Below are positions 43,346-52,603 of a stretch of 64,000 bases of DNA, piece by piece. Origin of the DNA: CBFFRJ01 sp965644225 (GTDB taxonomy: Bacteria > Pseudomonadota > Gammaproteobacteria > Enterobacterales > Enterobacteriaceae). The translations under genes and the position numbers were made by a program. The notes beneath the pieces are model-generated. The model was not told the DNA's origin. It saw only the letters and a list, made by a program, of their open reading frames with translations, and searched no databases. Numbering within the stretch: position 1 is the stretch's first letter; each line of letters starts with the position of its first letter. The stretch is taken from contig NZ_CBFFRJ010000008.1 of assembly GCF_965644225.1 (NCBI RefSeq), positions 3,762 through 67,761 on the forward strand. Reading direction: 5' to 3'.

Positions 43346-44425
43346 TTAATCCACGTATTGCAGCCCAGCGCGTGAAGTCAGGCGGGTAATCAGCTCATAA
43401 GCGCTGATGCCCGTAATCCGGGCAATACGCTCAACGGGTAGGCCCTCGCCCCAGAACACCACCGCATCACCCACTTTATCCTGCGCCTGTGGCCCTAAAT
43501 CGACACAGATCATGTCCATCGCCACGCGTCCGACGATCGGCACTTCGCGCCCGTTAACCAGTACCGGCGTGCCGGAAGGGGCAGAGCGTGGATAACCGTC
43601 ACCGTAGCCCATCGCCACCACGCCAAGGCGGGTATCACGCTCACTGACCCAGCTTCCGCCGTAGCCCACGGCTTCACCCGCTTTGTGCTCACGCACGGCA
43701 ATCAGACCCGAGGTAAAAGTCATCGCCGGCTTAAAGCCGAAATCCTCACCCCAGGGATGGCTGTCGAGGGGCGATACGCCATACAGAATAATGCCGGGAC
43801 GGATCCAGTCGAAATGGGCCTGCGGCCACAGCAGCGTGCCGCCGGATGCAGCGATAGAGCGCAGGCCTGGTTTGCCTTCGCTGAAGGTGGTGAAGATATC
43901 CAGCTGACGTTCGGTGGCGCCGCAGTCGGGCTCATCGGCGCGGGCAAAATGGCTGACGATATTCACCGGCTGACGCACGTTTTTGCACTGCGTCAGGCGT
44001 TGATAAAAGGCTTCTGCCTCGTCCGGCCGCACACCTAAGCGGTGCATACCGGTATCGAGCTTCATCCACACGCTAACCGGTTCAGCAAGATCGGCGGCTT
44101 CCAGGGCGGTAAGTTGCTCTACGCTATGCACCACGGTGTCAAAACGATGGGCAGAAACCAGCGGCAGCTCGTCGGCAGTAAAAAAGCCTTCGAGTAACAG
44201 GATGGGATGGGTGATGCCCGCTTCGCGCAGACGCAGGGCCTCTTCGAGACGGGCGACACCGAAAGCATCGGCATCAGGGAGCGTTCGCGCGGTCTCAACA
44301 AGACCGTGTCCGTAGGCGTTCGCTTTCACAACCGCCACCAGACGGCTGGCGGGAGCCAGTTCGCGCAGGCGTTGCAGATTGTGTCGCAGAGCGCGGCGGT
44401 TGACTACAACAGTTGCCGCTTGCAT
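43346..44425 (-). CDS. alr: Alanine racemase
   Basis: 359 residues, the same as the constitutive E. coli Alr. The PLP lysine is Lys34 in AVVKANAYGHG. The second catalytic base, a tyrosine, lies in AVGYGGSW about residue 255. It converts L-alanine to D-alanine for peptidoglycan precursors. It lies 33 bp downstream of dnaB, the conserved dnaB-alr arrangement. Confidence 0.96.
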   Translation of the reverse strand: MQAATVVVNRRALRHNLQRLRELAPASRLVAVVKANAYGHGLVETARTLPDADAFGVARLEEALRLREAGITHPILLLEGFFTADELPLVSAHRFDTVVHSVEQLTALEAADLAEPVSVWMKLDTGMHRLGVRPDEAEAFYQRLTQCKNVRQPVNIVSHFARADEPDCGATERQLDIFTTFSEGKPGLRSIAASGGTLLWPQAHFDWIRPGIILYGVSPLDSHPWGEDFGFKPAMTFTSGLIAVREHKAGEAVGYGGSWVSERDTRLGVVAMGYGDGYPRSAPSGTPVLVNGREVPIVGRVAMDMICVDLGPQAQDKVGDAVVFWGEGLPVERIARITGISAYELITRLTSRAGLQYVD

Positions 44426-44458
44426 TTGAAATCCTTATTAAAAGAAGGATGACGAGGA

Positions 44459-45865
44459 TTATTCGTCGTCGTATTGCGGCCCCGCATAATTATCAAAGCG
44501 AGACCATTGCCCGTTAAAGGTCAGGCGCACCGTACCAATAGGGCCGTTACGCTGCTTACCAATAATAATCTCGGCGATACCTTTCAGATCGCTGTTCTCG
44601 TGATAAACCTCATCACGGTAGATAAACATAATCAGGTCAGCATCCTGCTCAATGGATCCGGACTCACGCAGGTCGGAGTTTACCGGGCGCTTATCGGCAC
44701 GTTGTTCCAGCGAGCGGTTAAGCTGCGACAGCGCCACGACGGGCACATGTAACTCTTTCGCCAGTGCTTTCAGGGAACGGGAGATCTCGGCGATTTCCAG
44801 CGTACGGTTGTCGGAAAGCGACGGGACGCGCATCAGCTGAAGGTAGTCGATCATGATAAGGCCAATCCCATCATGCTCGCGGGCGATACGTCGCGCACGG
44901 GAGCGCACTTCTGTTGGCGTCAGGCCAGAGGAGTCATCGATATAGATGTTACGTTTTTCCAGCAGGATCCCCATGGTGCCGGAGATACGCGCCCAGTCTT
45001 CGTCTTCAAGCTGACCGGTACGGATACGGGTCTGATCCACGCGGGAGAGCGAGGCCAGAGAACGCATCATAATCTGCTCGGAGGGCATCTCAAGGCTGAA
45101 GATCAGCACCGGCTTATCCTGCAGCATGGCTGCATTTTCGACGAGGTTCATCGCAAATGTCGTTTTACCCATCGAAGGACGCGCCGCAACGATAATCAGG
45201 TCCGACGGCTGCAAACCAGCGGTTTTCTTGTTGAGATCATCGTAGCCAGTGTTCACACCCGTGACACCGTCGTGCGGTTGCTGGAACAGTTGCTCAATAC
45301 GCGCAACCGTCGCCTCCAGCACATCGGCAATGTTTTTCGGCCCTTCGTCTTTGTTGGCGCGACTTTCGGCTATTTTGAAAACCCGCGACTCTGCAAGGTC
45401 GAGCAGGTCTTCACTGGTGCGGCCCTGAGGATCAAAACCGGCGCTGGCAATTTCGTTCGCCACCGCGATCATCTCACGCACAACCGCACGTTCACGCACG
45501 ATATCGGCGTAAGCACTGATGTTCGCCGCACTTGGCGTATTTTTTGACAGCTCCGCAAGGTAGGCAAAGCCACCAACGCTGTCTAACTGGCCCTGCAACT
45601 CCAGCGATTCTGCCAGCGTAATCAGGTCGATGGGCTTGCCCATCTCCTGCAAACGGTGCATCTCAGTAAAAATATGGCGGTGCGGACGGGTGTAGAAATC
45701 TTCTGATACAACGCGTTCTGCCACGTCGTCCCAGCGCTCGTTATCCAGCATTAAACCGCCCAACACTGACTGCTCCGCTTCAATAGAATGAGGCGGAACT
45801 TTCATTCCCTCGAGCTGAAAGTCGCGGGGTTCTGTCTGTTTGTTGAAGGGTTTATTTCCTGCCAT
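44459..45865 (-). CDS. dnaB: Replicative DNA helicase DnaB
   Basis: 468 residues (E. coli 471). The N-terminal helical domain (about residues 20-125, SIEAEQSVLGGLMLD) interacts with DnaG and DnaC. The C-terminal RecA-like domain (about 195-465) has Walker A ARPSMGKTTFA, Walker B LIMIDYLQLM and the arginine-finger region QRNGPIGTVRL. The hexamer unwinds DNA ahead of the replication fork. It is divergent from qorA. Confidence 0.97.
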   Translation of the reverse strand: MAGNKPFNKQTEPRDFQLEGMKVPPHSIEAEQSVLGGLMLDNERWDDVAERVVSEDFYTRPHRHIFTEMHRLQEMGKPIDLITLAESLELQGQLDSVGGFAYLAELSKNTPSAANISAYADIVRERAVVREMIAVANEIASAGFDPQGRTSEDLLDLAESRVFKIAESRANKDEGPKNIADVLEATVARIEQLFQQPHDGVTGVNTGYDDLNKKTAGLQPSDLIIVAARPSMGKTTFAMNLVENAAMLQDKPVLIFSLEMPSEQIMMRSLASLSRVDQTRIRTGQLEDEDWARISGTMGILLEKRNIYIDDSSGLTPTEVRSRARRIAREHDGIGLIMIDYLQLMRVPSLSDNRTLEIAEISRSLKALAKELHVPVVALSQLNRSLEQRADKRPVNSDLRESGSIEQDADLIMFIYRDEVYHENSDLKGIAEIIIGKQRNGPIGTVRLTFNGQWSRFDNYAGPQYDDE

Positions 45866-45925
45866 AGTGAATGGAGTTACCGAGATAGAGAATGGGTCGA
45901 AAGATTATCACATTCAGGAGGAAGC

Positions 45926-46909
45926 ATGGCGACAAGAATCGAATTTCACCAGCATGGTGGCCCGGACGTACTGAAAAGCGTTGAGTTCACCCCCGCCGAC
46001 CCGGCGGCCAACGAGATACAGGTAGAAAACAAAGCCATTGGCATTAACTATATCGATACCTATATCCGTAGCGGTCTCTACCCACCGCCGTCGCTGCCAA
46101 GTGGATTGGGCACTGAGGCGGCAGGCATCGTCAGCAAAACCGGCAGCGGCGTTAAACATATCAAACCGGGCGATCGCGTGGTCTATGCCCAGTCGGGCTT
46201 AGGCGCTTACAGCTCAGTGCATAACGTCCCGGCAGACAAGGTCGCCATTCTGCCCAATTCCATCTCCTTTGAGCAGGCGGCAGCGTCCTTTCTGAAAGGT
46301 CTGACGGTCTTTTATCTGCTGCGTAAAACCTATGAGATCAAGCCGGATGAAGCGTTCCTGTTCCATGCGGCCGCTGGCGGCGTGGGATTGATTGCCTGCC
46401 AGTGGGCGAAGGCGCTGGGGGCGAAACTTATCGGCACGGTTGGCTCTGCGCAGAAAGGCCAGCGCGCATTGCAGGCCGGCGCCTGGCAGGTGATTAATTA
46501 TCGCGAAGAGAACATTGTCGAGCGGGTGAAGGAGATTACGGGCGGTAAAAAGGTGCGGGTTGTCTATGACTCAGTTGGCAAGGACACCTGGGAATACTCT
46601 CTCGATTGCCTGCAACGTCGCGGATTAATGGTCAGCTTTGGCAATGCCTCCGGGCCGGTTACCGGGGTCAATCTGGGGATCCTCAATCAGAAGGGATCGC
46701 TCTACGCCACCCGTCCTTCCCTGAACGGTTACGTAACCAATCGCGAGGAGCTGGAAGAGGCGAGCCACGAGTTGTTCTCACTGATTGCCAGCGGGGTGAT
46801 TAAAGTGGATGTGGCGGAAGGGCAGAAGTTTGCGTTGCATGATGCACAGCGCGCACATGAAATACTGGAAAGCCGCGCAACCCAGGGGTCGAGTCTGCTG
46901 ATCCCATGA
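45926..46909 (+). CDS. qorA: NADPH:quinone oxidoreductase QorA
   Basis: 327 residues from ATG 45926, which follows CAGGAGG and gives exactly the E. coli length; an extension to 45788 would run into dnaB. It is a zinc-less MDR-family reductase. The Rossmann motif HAAAGGVGLIACQWAKALGA binds NADPH. It reduces quinones by one electron in the cytoplasm. It is divergent from dnaB. Confidence 0.96.
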   Translation: MATRIEFHQHGGPDVLKSVEFTPADPAANEIQVENKAIGINYIDTYIRSGLYPPPSLPSGLGTEAAGIVSKTGSGVKHIKPGDRVVYAQSGLGAYSSVHNVPADKVAILPNSISFEQAAASFLKGLTVFYLLRKTYEIKPDEAFLFHAAAGGVGLIACQWAKALGAKLIGTVGSAQKGQRALQAGAWQVINYREENIVERVKEITGGKKVRVVYDSVGKDTWEYSLDCLQRRGLMVSFGNASGPVTGVNLGILNQKGSLYATRPSLNGYVTNREELEEASHELFSLIASGVIKVDVAEGQKFALHDAQRAHEILESRATQGSSLLIP

Positions 46910-46917
46910 TCAGCACC

Positions 46918-47040
46918 GCCAAAATAATTCAAGTTGCAGGAAGGCGACCAGAGAATGAATTCCCGGGAGCTTACTCGGGTAAGTAACCGGGATGAATGAG
47001 CGCAGCCAACACACCTGCAGCTCGAAGAATGATGGAGTGA
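46918..47040. repeat. ERIC (enterobacterial repetitive intergenic consensus) element
   Basis: About 123 bp matching the ERIC/IRU palindrome: one end AATAATTCAAGTTGCAGGAA, central GGGAGCTTACTCGGGTAAGT, other end CGCAGCCAAC...ACCTGCAGCT. The overall inverted symmetry is visible. It is non-autonomous and transcribed as part of the qorA 3' region, where it can form a long stem. Confidence 0.9.
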
Positions 47041-47050
47041 CAAAGAATTA

Positions 47051-47080
47051 GGGCTTCCCGAGGGAAGCCCATTCTTTTTT
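47051..47080 (+). terminator. Terminator downstream of qorA and the ERIC element
   Basis: Perfect arms GGGCTTCCC and GGGAAGCCC (47051-47059, 47062-47070) with a 2-base loop, followed by ATTC and six T. Confidence 0.75.
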
Positions 47081-47216
47081 AGTTCGGCTGTATGTAGGGT
47101 ACAGCTCGATGAATTTGTTAACGACGCGATAGTGACAGATTTGATATCTAAATCCTATTCGGTTCTTAGCAATGCGCCCGAAAAAGTGTCGAGGTTGTGA
47201 TCGAACACTCAAACCT

Positions 47217-47459
47217 TTAGTAACGCCAGCGCTTATTGCGCTGATATTGAGGCACTTTTGGCGCTTTAACCGCACGTATCACCCAGACAACGGCAACCGC
47301 CAGTAACAGCCACGGCAGCAGCTTGATCATCATGGCGAACAAGCCGCCTAAGAACATCACCGCCGTTGCCACAATAATGGCCGCCAGGATCCCCAGCAGT
47401 GAAACGCCGGTCACCAGTAAGACGATAAAAAAGCCGATAATAAACAGTAATTCCAGCAT
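47217..47459 (-). CDS. pspG: Phage shock protein PspG
   Basis: 80 residues, the same as E. coli PspG (YjbO). Two hydrophobic segments (LFIIGFFIVLLVTGVSLLG and about residues 40-62) make it a small inner-membrane protein, ending in a basic, Trp/Arg/Tyr-rich tail. It is an effector of the Psp envelope-stress response. A sigma54-type promoter lies upstream, as expected for PspF control. Confidence 0.94.
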   Translation of the reverse strand: MLELLFIIGFFIVLLVTGVSLLGILAAIIVATAVMFLGGLFAMMIKLLPWLLLAVAVVWVIRAVKAPKVPQYQRNKRWRY

Positions 47460-47510
47460 GGCGCGCTCCCGATAAATGAGTCATGACGTGGACTCTATGT
47501 CAGAGATATA

Positions 47511-47526
47511 TCAAGAAGCGTGCCAA
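47511..47526 (-). promoter_or_regulatory. sigma54 (RpoN) promoter of pspG
   Basis: On the minus strand TTGGCACGCTTCTTGA fits the -24/-12 consensus YTGGCACGNNNNTTGC except for the last base. It lies about 55 bp before the pspG start. The Psp regulon is transcribed by sigma54 with PspF. Confidence 0.75.
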
Positions 47527-47550
47527 TACATTTCTCGTTGATTTATCAAT

Positions 47551-47580
47551 AAAAAACCCCGCATTCGTTTGCAGGGTTTA
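47551..47580 (-). terminator. Terminator of dusA
   Basis: Minus-strand arms AAACCCTGC and GCGGGGTTT (one mismatch) end in a T-run, 29 bp past the dusA stop. Confidence 0.75.
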
Positions 47581-47608
47581 GTGAAATTGACGAAGTTATG
47601 GCGAAATT

Positions 47609-48604
47609 TTAACGATTTGCCACCAGGCTGAGCGCGTGCTCCAGAACCGCAACATCGGCACCGGCTTTATGCGCATTCTCGCTCAGATAACGACGCCACT
47701 GACGCGCCCCCGGGATGCCCTGGAACAAACCGAGCATATGGCGAGTGATATGGCCCAGATAAGTCCCCTGCCGCAGTTCGTTCTCAATATAAGGGTACAT
47801 CGCCCGCACCACGGCAACAGGATCCGCATCGGGGGTTGCCGCGCCGAAAATTTCCCTGTCGACACGCGCCAGTATCCCCGGATTCTGATACGCCTCACGC
47901 CCGACCATCACGCCGTCCATATGTTCAAGATGCGCGTTAGCCTCTTCCAGCGATTTGATGCCGCCATTAATGGACATCGTCAGGTGCGAGAAATCACGCT
48001 TGAGTTGATAAACACGTGGGTAATCGAGCGGCGGAATTTCGCGGTTCTCTTTCGGGCTCAGACCAGAAAGCCAGGCTTTACGGGCGTGGATGATAAACAT
48101 CTCACATTCGCCATTGCCGGAGACCGTATTGATAAAATCGCAGAGAAACTCGTAGCTGTCCTGATCGTCAATGCCGATACGGGTTTTGACCGTCACCGGA
48201 ATCGACACCACATCGCGCATCGCTTTGACGCAGTCCGCCACCAGCTGCGCATTACCCATCAGGCAGGCGCCAAACATACCGTTTTGCACTCGATCGGACG
48301 GGCAGCCAACGTTGAGGTTTATTTCATCATAACCGCGCTGCTCTGCCAGTTTTGCACAGGTCGCCAGCGCCGCCGGATCGCTCCCGCCCAGTTGCAGAGC
48401 AACCGGATGCTCTTCATCGCTGTATGCCAGATAATCGCCCTTGCCATGAATAATCGCCCCGGTAGTCACCATTTCGGTATAGAGCAGAGTATGGCGTGAA
48501 AGCTGGCGCAGGAAGTAACGGCAGTGCCTGTCCGTCCAGTCGAGCATCGGCGCAATGGAGAAGCGGTGAGCAGGGTAAGCAACAGGCTGAGTTTCTGGCG
48601 ACAT
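47609..48604 (-). CDS. dusA: tRNA-dihydrouridine(20/20a) synthase DusA
   Basis: 331 residues. It is an FMN-dependent TIM-barrel enzyme. SIAPMLDWTDRHCRYFLRQ opens the barrel, the active-site cysteine lies in NVGCPSDRVQNGMFGACLM, and the FMN phosphate site is NGGIKS...DGVMVGREAYQNPG. It reduces uridines 20 and 20a in tRNA D-loops. It is followed by pspG in the same direction as in E. coli. Confidence 0.95.
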   Translation of the reverse strand: MSPETQPVAYPAHRFSIAPMLDWTDRHCRYFLRQLSRHTLLYTEMVTTGAIIHGKGDYLAYSDEEHPVALQLGGSDPAALATCAKLAEQRGYDEINLNVGCPSDRVQNGMFGACLMGNAQLVADCVKAMRDVVSIPVTVKTRIGIDDQDSYEFLCDFINTVSGNGECEMFIIHARKAWLSGLSPKENREIPPLDYPRVYQLKRDFSHLTMSINGGIKSLEEANAHLEHMDGVMVGREAYQNPGILARVDREIFGAATPDADPVAVVRAMYPYIENELRQGTYLGHITRHMLGLFQGIPGARQWRRYLSENAHKAGADVAVLEHALSLVANR

Positions 48605-48707
48605 GGCGAATAAATAAGCTTTGCGGAAAAAAGGGGCGCTACTATAGCACAGAGATATAATTCCAGGCAGCGCCTGTTGAAGTCTAAAAATCGCACAACC
48701 CAGTGCC

Positions 48708-48836
48708 GATGTTCTGCATGCATATCAAAAGAAATCATCATCCGGTATTGCGATCCCCAGGCCTGATATAGAAAAAATTCGTCAACGCCTTAAAACAGCG
48801 CAAGCACATGCAAGAGGAGCTGAAAATGAATCATGA
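48708..48836 (+). pseudogene. 3' remnant of a HigB/Gp49-type toxin gene
   Basis: The plus strand encodes about 42 residues containing VLHAYQKKSSSGIA and, later, EKIRQRLKTAQAHARG, ending at TGA 48834-48836. This is the C-terminal end of RelE/HigB-like mRNA interferases of the phage Gp49 family. The N-terminal two thirds are missing: resemblance stops about codon 43 and an in-frame TGA lies further upstream. The end overlaps the start of the antitoxin gene, the normal toxin-antitoxin layout. Confidence 0.65.
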
Positions 48837-49143
48837 GATTAACGTCAGCAGCGGCAATGTCTATGCAGATATTGGTCTGGAAAACGCTGAAGAGATGCAG
48901 ATTAAAGCTCAGCTTGCCACCGCCATTAGCAATATCATCAAAAGCCGCCAACTGACTCAGGCGCAAGCGGCAAATCTGCTTGGTATGACGCAACCGAAGC
49001 TATCCAACATGTTGCGCGGCCAGTTTCGTGGTATCAGCGAGGTCAAGATGATTGATTGCCTGACTCGTCTGGGACGAGACATTCAGATTGTAGTTGGCAA
49101 ACAAGGCGTTACGCCAGGCAGCCTGAAGGTCACTTTTGCCTGA
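48826..49143 (+). CDS. XRE/HigA-like antitoxin-type regulator (orphan)
   Basis: 105 residues from ATG 48826, preceded by GAGGAG and overlapping the toxin remnant; six more codons are open upstream. The helix-turn-helix (about residues 38-90) includes TQAQAANLLGMTQPKLSNML. Proteins of this HTH_37 type normally repress a toxin-antitoxin operon and neutralise the HigB-like toxin encoded just ahead. Here the toxin is truncated, so the protein is an orphan that may now only bind DNA. Confidence 0.82.
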   Translation: MNHEINVSSGNVYADIGLENAEEMQIKAQLATAISNIIKSRQLTQAQAANLLGMTQPKLSNMLRGQFRGISEVKMIDCLTRLGRDIQIVVGKQGVTPGSLKVTFA

Positions 49144-49164
49144 AGTCCCGGGACGATGATGAAA

Positions 49165-49193
49165 AGAAAAACCGGAGGCGCACTGCCTCCGGT
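49165..49193 (-). terminator. Terminator of the TraF-like gene
   Basis: Arms ACCGGAGGC and GCCTCCGGT (49171-49179, 49185-49193) close over a 5-base loop. On the minus strand the stem is followed by TTTTTCTTTT. Confidence 0.8.
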
Positions 49194-49199
49194 CAGCTA

Positions 49200-50516
49200 T
49201 CAGAATGTCAGGCTCAATTGCGCGCCCGCACCCCAGGTTTCATTTTCACCCACCGAGCCCATCAAATCGACGTGCACGGTATTAAAGGGAGCGAAACCGA
49301 CACCACCGGTAAAGACGTTGCTCTCATCCCCTTTCACATCCGCACGGTAACCCGCGCGCACTGCCAGCCAGTTCAGAGGACGCACCTCAGCGCCGACGCC
49401 GACGAACTGTGAATTTTTCTCGCTCTTAAAGCCTTTGGTCTCGGTAAGATCGCCATCGGCACTCAGGGTCAGCAGTTCATTTTGCCAGGCCACACCGGCA
49501 GTCACCAACGGGGCTATCTGGTAAGTGTCTTTGTAATTTGTCACTTCGCCAGTGCGGTTATTGGTAATAAGGACATCTTTCGAATCAATATCACGCGAGA
49601 TCAGGTTTTGCGCGCTTAAGCCAACGGTAAAATTGTCCGTCAGATCTGCCGCCAGACCGACATCGATGTTGAAGCCGGTGTCATCCTTCCGGTAGCGGCT
49701 GCTGTTCCACTCATTTTTGTCATAATCGTAAATCGACGTGGTGTAGTTATAGATCCAGGTTTTTTGCAGCTTCGGCGTCACGCCGACTGAAAGCGGGATA
49801 TCACTAACCGTAAACTGATGCGCGAAGGCGATACCGATATCGGAGACAATCGCGGCACGGCCTGAGGCGGTTGAATTGAGGTTTTTGGTTATCTCATCTG
49901 CCCCGTTTGGCGAGGTGAGCGCATCGACAGCGACCCCCGCGGCCACCGCATCGCTGTTCTGAATTCCGCGCAGATAATCGATATCCTGCTGATCGACCGT
50001 TGAATTCACCCGTGCATGTGCATACCCTTTGGCCACAAAGGCCATCGACAGCACATCATTGGGAATACTGACCGAGATCCCCGCCCCGGCATTAGCACTG
50101 GCGGTTTTGTTTTTCAGGAACTCAAGAGAATCGGCAACGTCCCCGGCCGCCATCTGAAAATCATCAATGGTGCCGATGGGATCAAGCAGAATATCATTGA
50201 GATTCAGGTTCCCCACCGTGTCTTTGTAATAATCAATCTTATTACTGATATCGTCTATTTCATCGCGCAAATTGTCTTTATCGGTAATCTGCGCGCCGAC
50301 GGATGGCAGGATAACAGTAACATCATCCTCGGGTTTTGCTTTTGCCAGCAGCGCCGGGTTAATTAATGCCGCACTGCCGTAGTTAGCCGAAGCGACCCCC
50401 GTTCCCCCCATCGCATCATTACGTGCTTCCGCCCAGGTATTTGCGGCTCCCGCTTGATTTGCCACAGAAAAGGAGACAGCGATAGCGACCACTGAAAGTT
50501 TAAGTTTGTTTTTCAC
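49200..50516 (-). CDS. TraF-like outer-membrane barrel protein
   Basis: 438 residues with a signal peptide (to AGA near residue 24) and a C-terminal phenylalanine after alternating hydrophobic residues (WGAGAQLSLTF), typical of an outer-membrane beta-barrel. It resembles the 'conjugal transfer protein TraF' family (PF13729) by its start WAEARNDAMGGTGVASANYG and its long alternating strands. That family name is historical and is not evidence of conjugation; the architecture resembles FadL/UPF0164-like porins. No conjugation genes are nearby. The function is unknown. Confidence 0.75.
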   Translation of the reverse strand: MKNKLKLSVVAIAVSFSVANQAGAANTWAEARNDAMGGTGVASANYGSAALINPALLAKAKPEDDVTVILPSVGAQITDKDNLRDEIDDISNKIDYYKDTVGNLNLNDILLDPIGTIDDFQMAAGDVADSLEFLKNKTASANAGAGISVSIPNDVLSMAFVAKGYAHARVNSTVDQQDIDYLRGIQNSDAVAAGVAVDALTSPNGADEITKNLNSTASGRAAIVSDIGIAFAHQFTVSDIPLSVGVTPKLQKTWIYNYTTSIYDYDKNEWNSSRYRKDDTGFNIDVGLAADLTDNFTVGLSAQNLISRDIDSKDVLITNNRTGEVTNYKDTYQIAPLVTAGVAWQNELLTLSADGDLTETKGFKSEKNSQFVGVGAEVRPLNWLAVRAGYRADVKGDESNVFTGGVGFAPFNTVHVDLMGSVGENETWGAGAQLSLTF

Positions 50517-50791
50517 AATTATGCGTCTCGTAGTCAGATGAGTTTTTTTTATGCCCCATTCCTTTGTACAGGAACGGGAAGGCTCTATTGCTGCGAATAA
50601 GAGTGGAAAAATGGCTATTTCTGCCGCAAAACGAAAAAACAGCAGAAATGATTATTATTAGAAATGACCCTCATTACTTATAGAAGATGTACCGCAATTG
50701 CGAAAGTCACGGCCCTGGCAGGCGATCTCGGCGTTTGGCGCAGAACATGGTAAAGTGGCGCATTATGCCGTGTGTATTTGAGAGGACGACG

Positions 50792-51307
50792 ATGGATAAG
50801 ACCACTTCGCAAGAGATGCTGGCGCAGGCCGAAAAACTGTGTGCGCAGCGCAATGTGCGCCTGACTCCACAACGCCTTGAGGTACTGCGGTTAATGAGCC
50901 TGCAGGAAGGGGCTATCAGCGCCTACGACCTTCTGGACCTGCTGCGCGCGAGCGAACCCCAGGCCAAACCCCCTACCGTCTATCGGGCGCTGGATTTCCT
51001 GCTGGAGCAGGGTTTTGTGCATAAGGTTGAGTCAACCAACAGCTACGTGCTGTGCCATCTCTTTGATCAACCCACCCATACTTCAGCGATGTTTATTTGC
51101 GACAGATGCGGGGTGGTGAAAGAAGAACAGGCGGAAGGTGTTGAAGATATTATGCATTCTCTGGCGGCAAAATTAGGATTTGCCTTACGTCATAATGTGA
51201 TTGAAGCGCACGGTCTGTGCCGCGGATGCGCGGAAGTGGAAGCCTGCCGTCATCAGGAGCATTGCCACCACGACCACTCGATTCTGGTCAAGAAAAAACC
51301 GCGCTAA
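50792..51307 (+). CDS. zur: Zinc uptake regulator Zur
   Basis: 171 residues from ATG 50792 (GAGAGGACG upstream), the same as E. coli Zur; the frame is open to 50687 but without support. It is Fur-family, with winged helix LTPQRLEVLRLM and PPTVYRALDFLLEQGFVHKV. The structural zinc cysteines are CDRCG and CRGCAEVEAC, and a His-rich tail (CRHQEHCHHDH) follows. With zinc it represses znuABC and related uptake genes. Confidence 0.96.
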   Translation: MDKTTSQEMLAQAEKLCAQRNVRLTPQRLEVLRLMSLQEGAISAYDLLDLLRASEPQAKPPTVYRALDFLLEQGFVHKVESTNSYVLCHLFDQPTHTSAMFICDRCGVVKEEQAEGVEDIMHSLAAKLGFALRHNVIEAHGLCRGCAEVEACRHQEHCHHDHSILVKKKPR

Positions 51308-51340
51308 TGGCGGTTTAGACTGACGATTACAGGCCAGGGC

Positions 51341-52603
51341 TTAACCAGCGTATTGCAGCATCACCTGCAACAGCACGTTAGCCCCCGCAGTGACGTGTTC
51401 CGGTGAAGCGTATTCAATCTCGTTATGGCTGATACCGTCTTTACAGGGGATAAAAATCATCCCGGTCGGCGCCAGATAGCTCATATACACCGCATCATGC
51501 CCCGCGCCGGAAACAATCTCCCGTGATGGATAGCCCAGCCGTTGTGCAGCACCGGCAATTGCCGCCTGGCAGTCGGGGTGGAATGGTGCTGCCGGATAGT
51601 GACTGACCTCTTTCAGCGCCACCCCAAGGCCGCTCTCCTGCCCGACGCGGGCGATAAACTCACGCAACTGACGATCCATCTCATCCACCAATTCGTCGCT
51701 GAGATTGCGCATATCAATCGAAAACGTCACCTCGCCCGGCACCACGTTACGGCTATTGGGATAGACCTGTACCATGCCAACGGTGCCGCGCCCTTCCGCA
51801 CTCCGTCCGGCAATGGAGACCACTTCCTGCATAATGCGCGTCGCGACCTGTAACGCATCCTGACGCAGGCGCATCGGCGTCGGTCCGGCGTGGGACTCCT
51901 GCCCGGTCACCACGCAGTCATACCAGCGAATCCCCAGCACGCCCTGCACGATGCCGATGACCTTCTCTTCATCTTCCAGAATCGGCCCCTGCTCAATATG
52001 CGCTTCAAAATAGGCGCCTATCGGATGATCGCCTGGGGTCTGGTCGCCGACATAACCAATGCGCGCCAGCTCCTCCCCCACGGTTTTGCCTTCCACATCC
52101 TGCGCGGCGTATACCGTTTCTAACGGGAGCACGCCCGCAAAGACGCCGGAGCCCATCATCACCGGGACAAAGCGCGAGCCCTCTTCGTTGGTCCAGAACA
52201 CCACTTCGATGGGCGCTTCCGTTTCGATACCAAGGTCGTTCAGCGTGCGCACCACTTCCAGCGCCGCCAGTACCCCGTAGTTGCCATCAAATTTGCCTCC
52301 GGTCGGCTGGGTATCGATATGGCTGCCGGAGACGATCGGCGGAAGCGCAGGATTAAGCCCTTCCCGACGCATAAACACGTTGCCGATTTTATCGACGGTG
52401 ACGCTCATTCCGGCCGCTTGTCCCCAGCCAATCACCAGATCCCGCCCCTGACGATCCAGATCGGTCAGCGTCAGACGGCAGCAGCCGCCTTTCGCCGTTG
52501 CGCCGATTTCCGCCAGCGTCATCAACGAATCCCACAAACGTTCGCCGTTAATACGGTAAAGCTGAGTTTCTGTTATCGGGGTAGAAAGGACATCACTGCT
52601 CAT
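51341..52603 (-). CDS. M20-type zinc amidohydrolase (allantoate/N-carbamoyl amino acid hydrolase family)
   Basis: 420 residues from ATG 52603, preceded by AGGAG, overlapping the amidase gene by 11 bp. Metal ligands are visible in SGSHIDTQPTGGKFDG, TNEEGSRF and AHIEQG. The dimerization/substrate motif ESHAGPTPM follows, and the last ligand lies in CKDGISHNE. The family (HyuC, AllC, beta-ureidopropionase) hydrolyses N-carbamoyl amino acids or allantoate, releasing ammonia and CO2. It is the last gene of a transporter operon, so it probably acts on an imported ureido- or amide-linked compound after, or in parallel with, the amidase. The exact substrate is unknown. Confidence 0.88.
   Translation of the reverse strand: MSSDVLSTPITETQLYRINGERLWDSLMTLAEIGATAKGGCCRLTLTDLDRQGRDLVIGWGQAAGMSVTVDKIGNVFMRREGLNPALPPIVSGSHIDTQPTGGKFDGNYGVLAALEVVRTLNDLGIETEAPIEVVFWTNEEGSRFVPVMMGSGVFAGVLPLETVYAAQDVEGKTVGEELARIGYVGDQTPGDHPIGAYFEAHIEQGPILEDEEKVIGIVQGVLGIRWYDCVVTGQESHAGPTPMRLRQDALQVATRIMQEVVSIAGRSAEGRGTVGMVQVYPNSRNVVPGEVTFSIDMRNLSDELVDEMDRQLREFIARVGQESGLGVALKEVSHYPAAPFHPDCQAAIAGAAQRLGYPSREIVSGAGHDAVYMSYLAPTGMIFIPCKDGISHNEIEYASPEHVTAGANVLLQVMLQYAG

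Noticed and set aside
46729..47043. 104-codon minus-strand frame
   Set aside because: Much of it is a translation of the ERIC repeat; the rest is antisense to qorA.
47048..47275. 75-codon frame between ERIC/terminator and pspG
   Set aside because: It starts inside pspG in another frame and ends in the terminator hairpin. It resembles nothing I recognise and has no ribosome site. The 135 bp here (47081-47216) hold no gene I can support.
49200..50516. Conjugation gene traF
   Set aside because: The name belongs to the family label only; no conjugation genes are nearby and the protein looks like an outer-membrane barrel.
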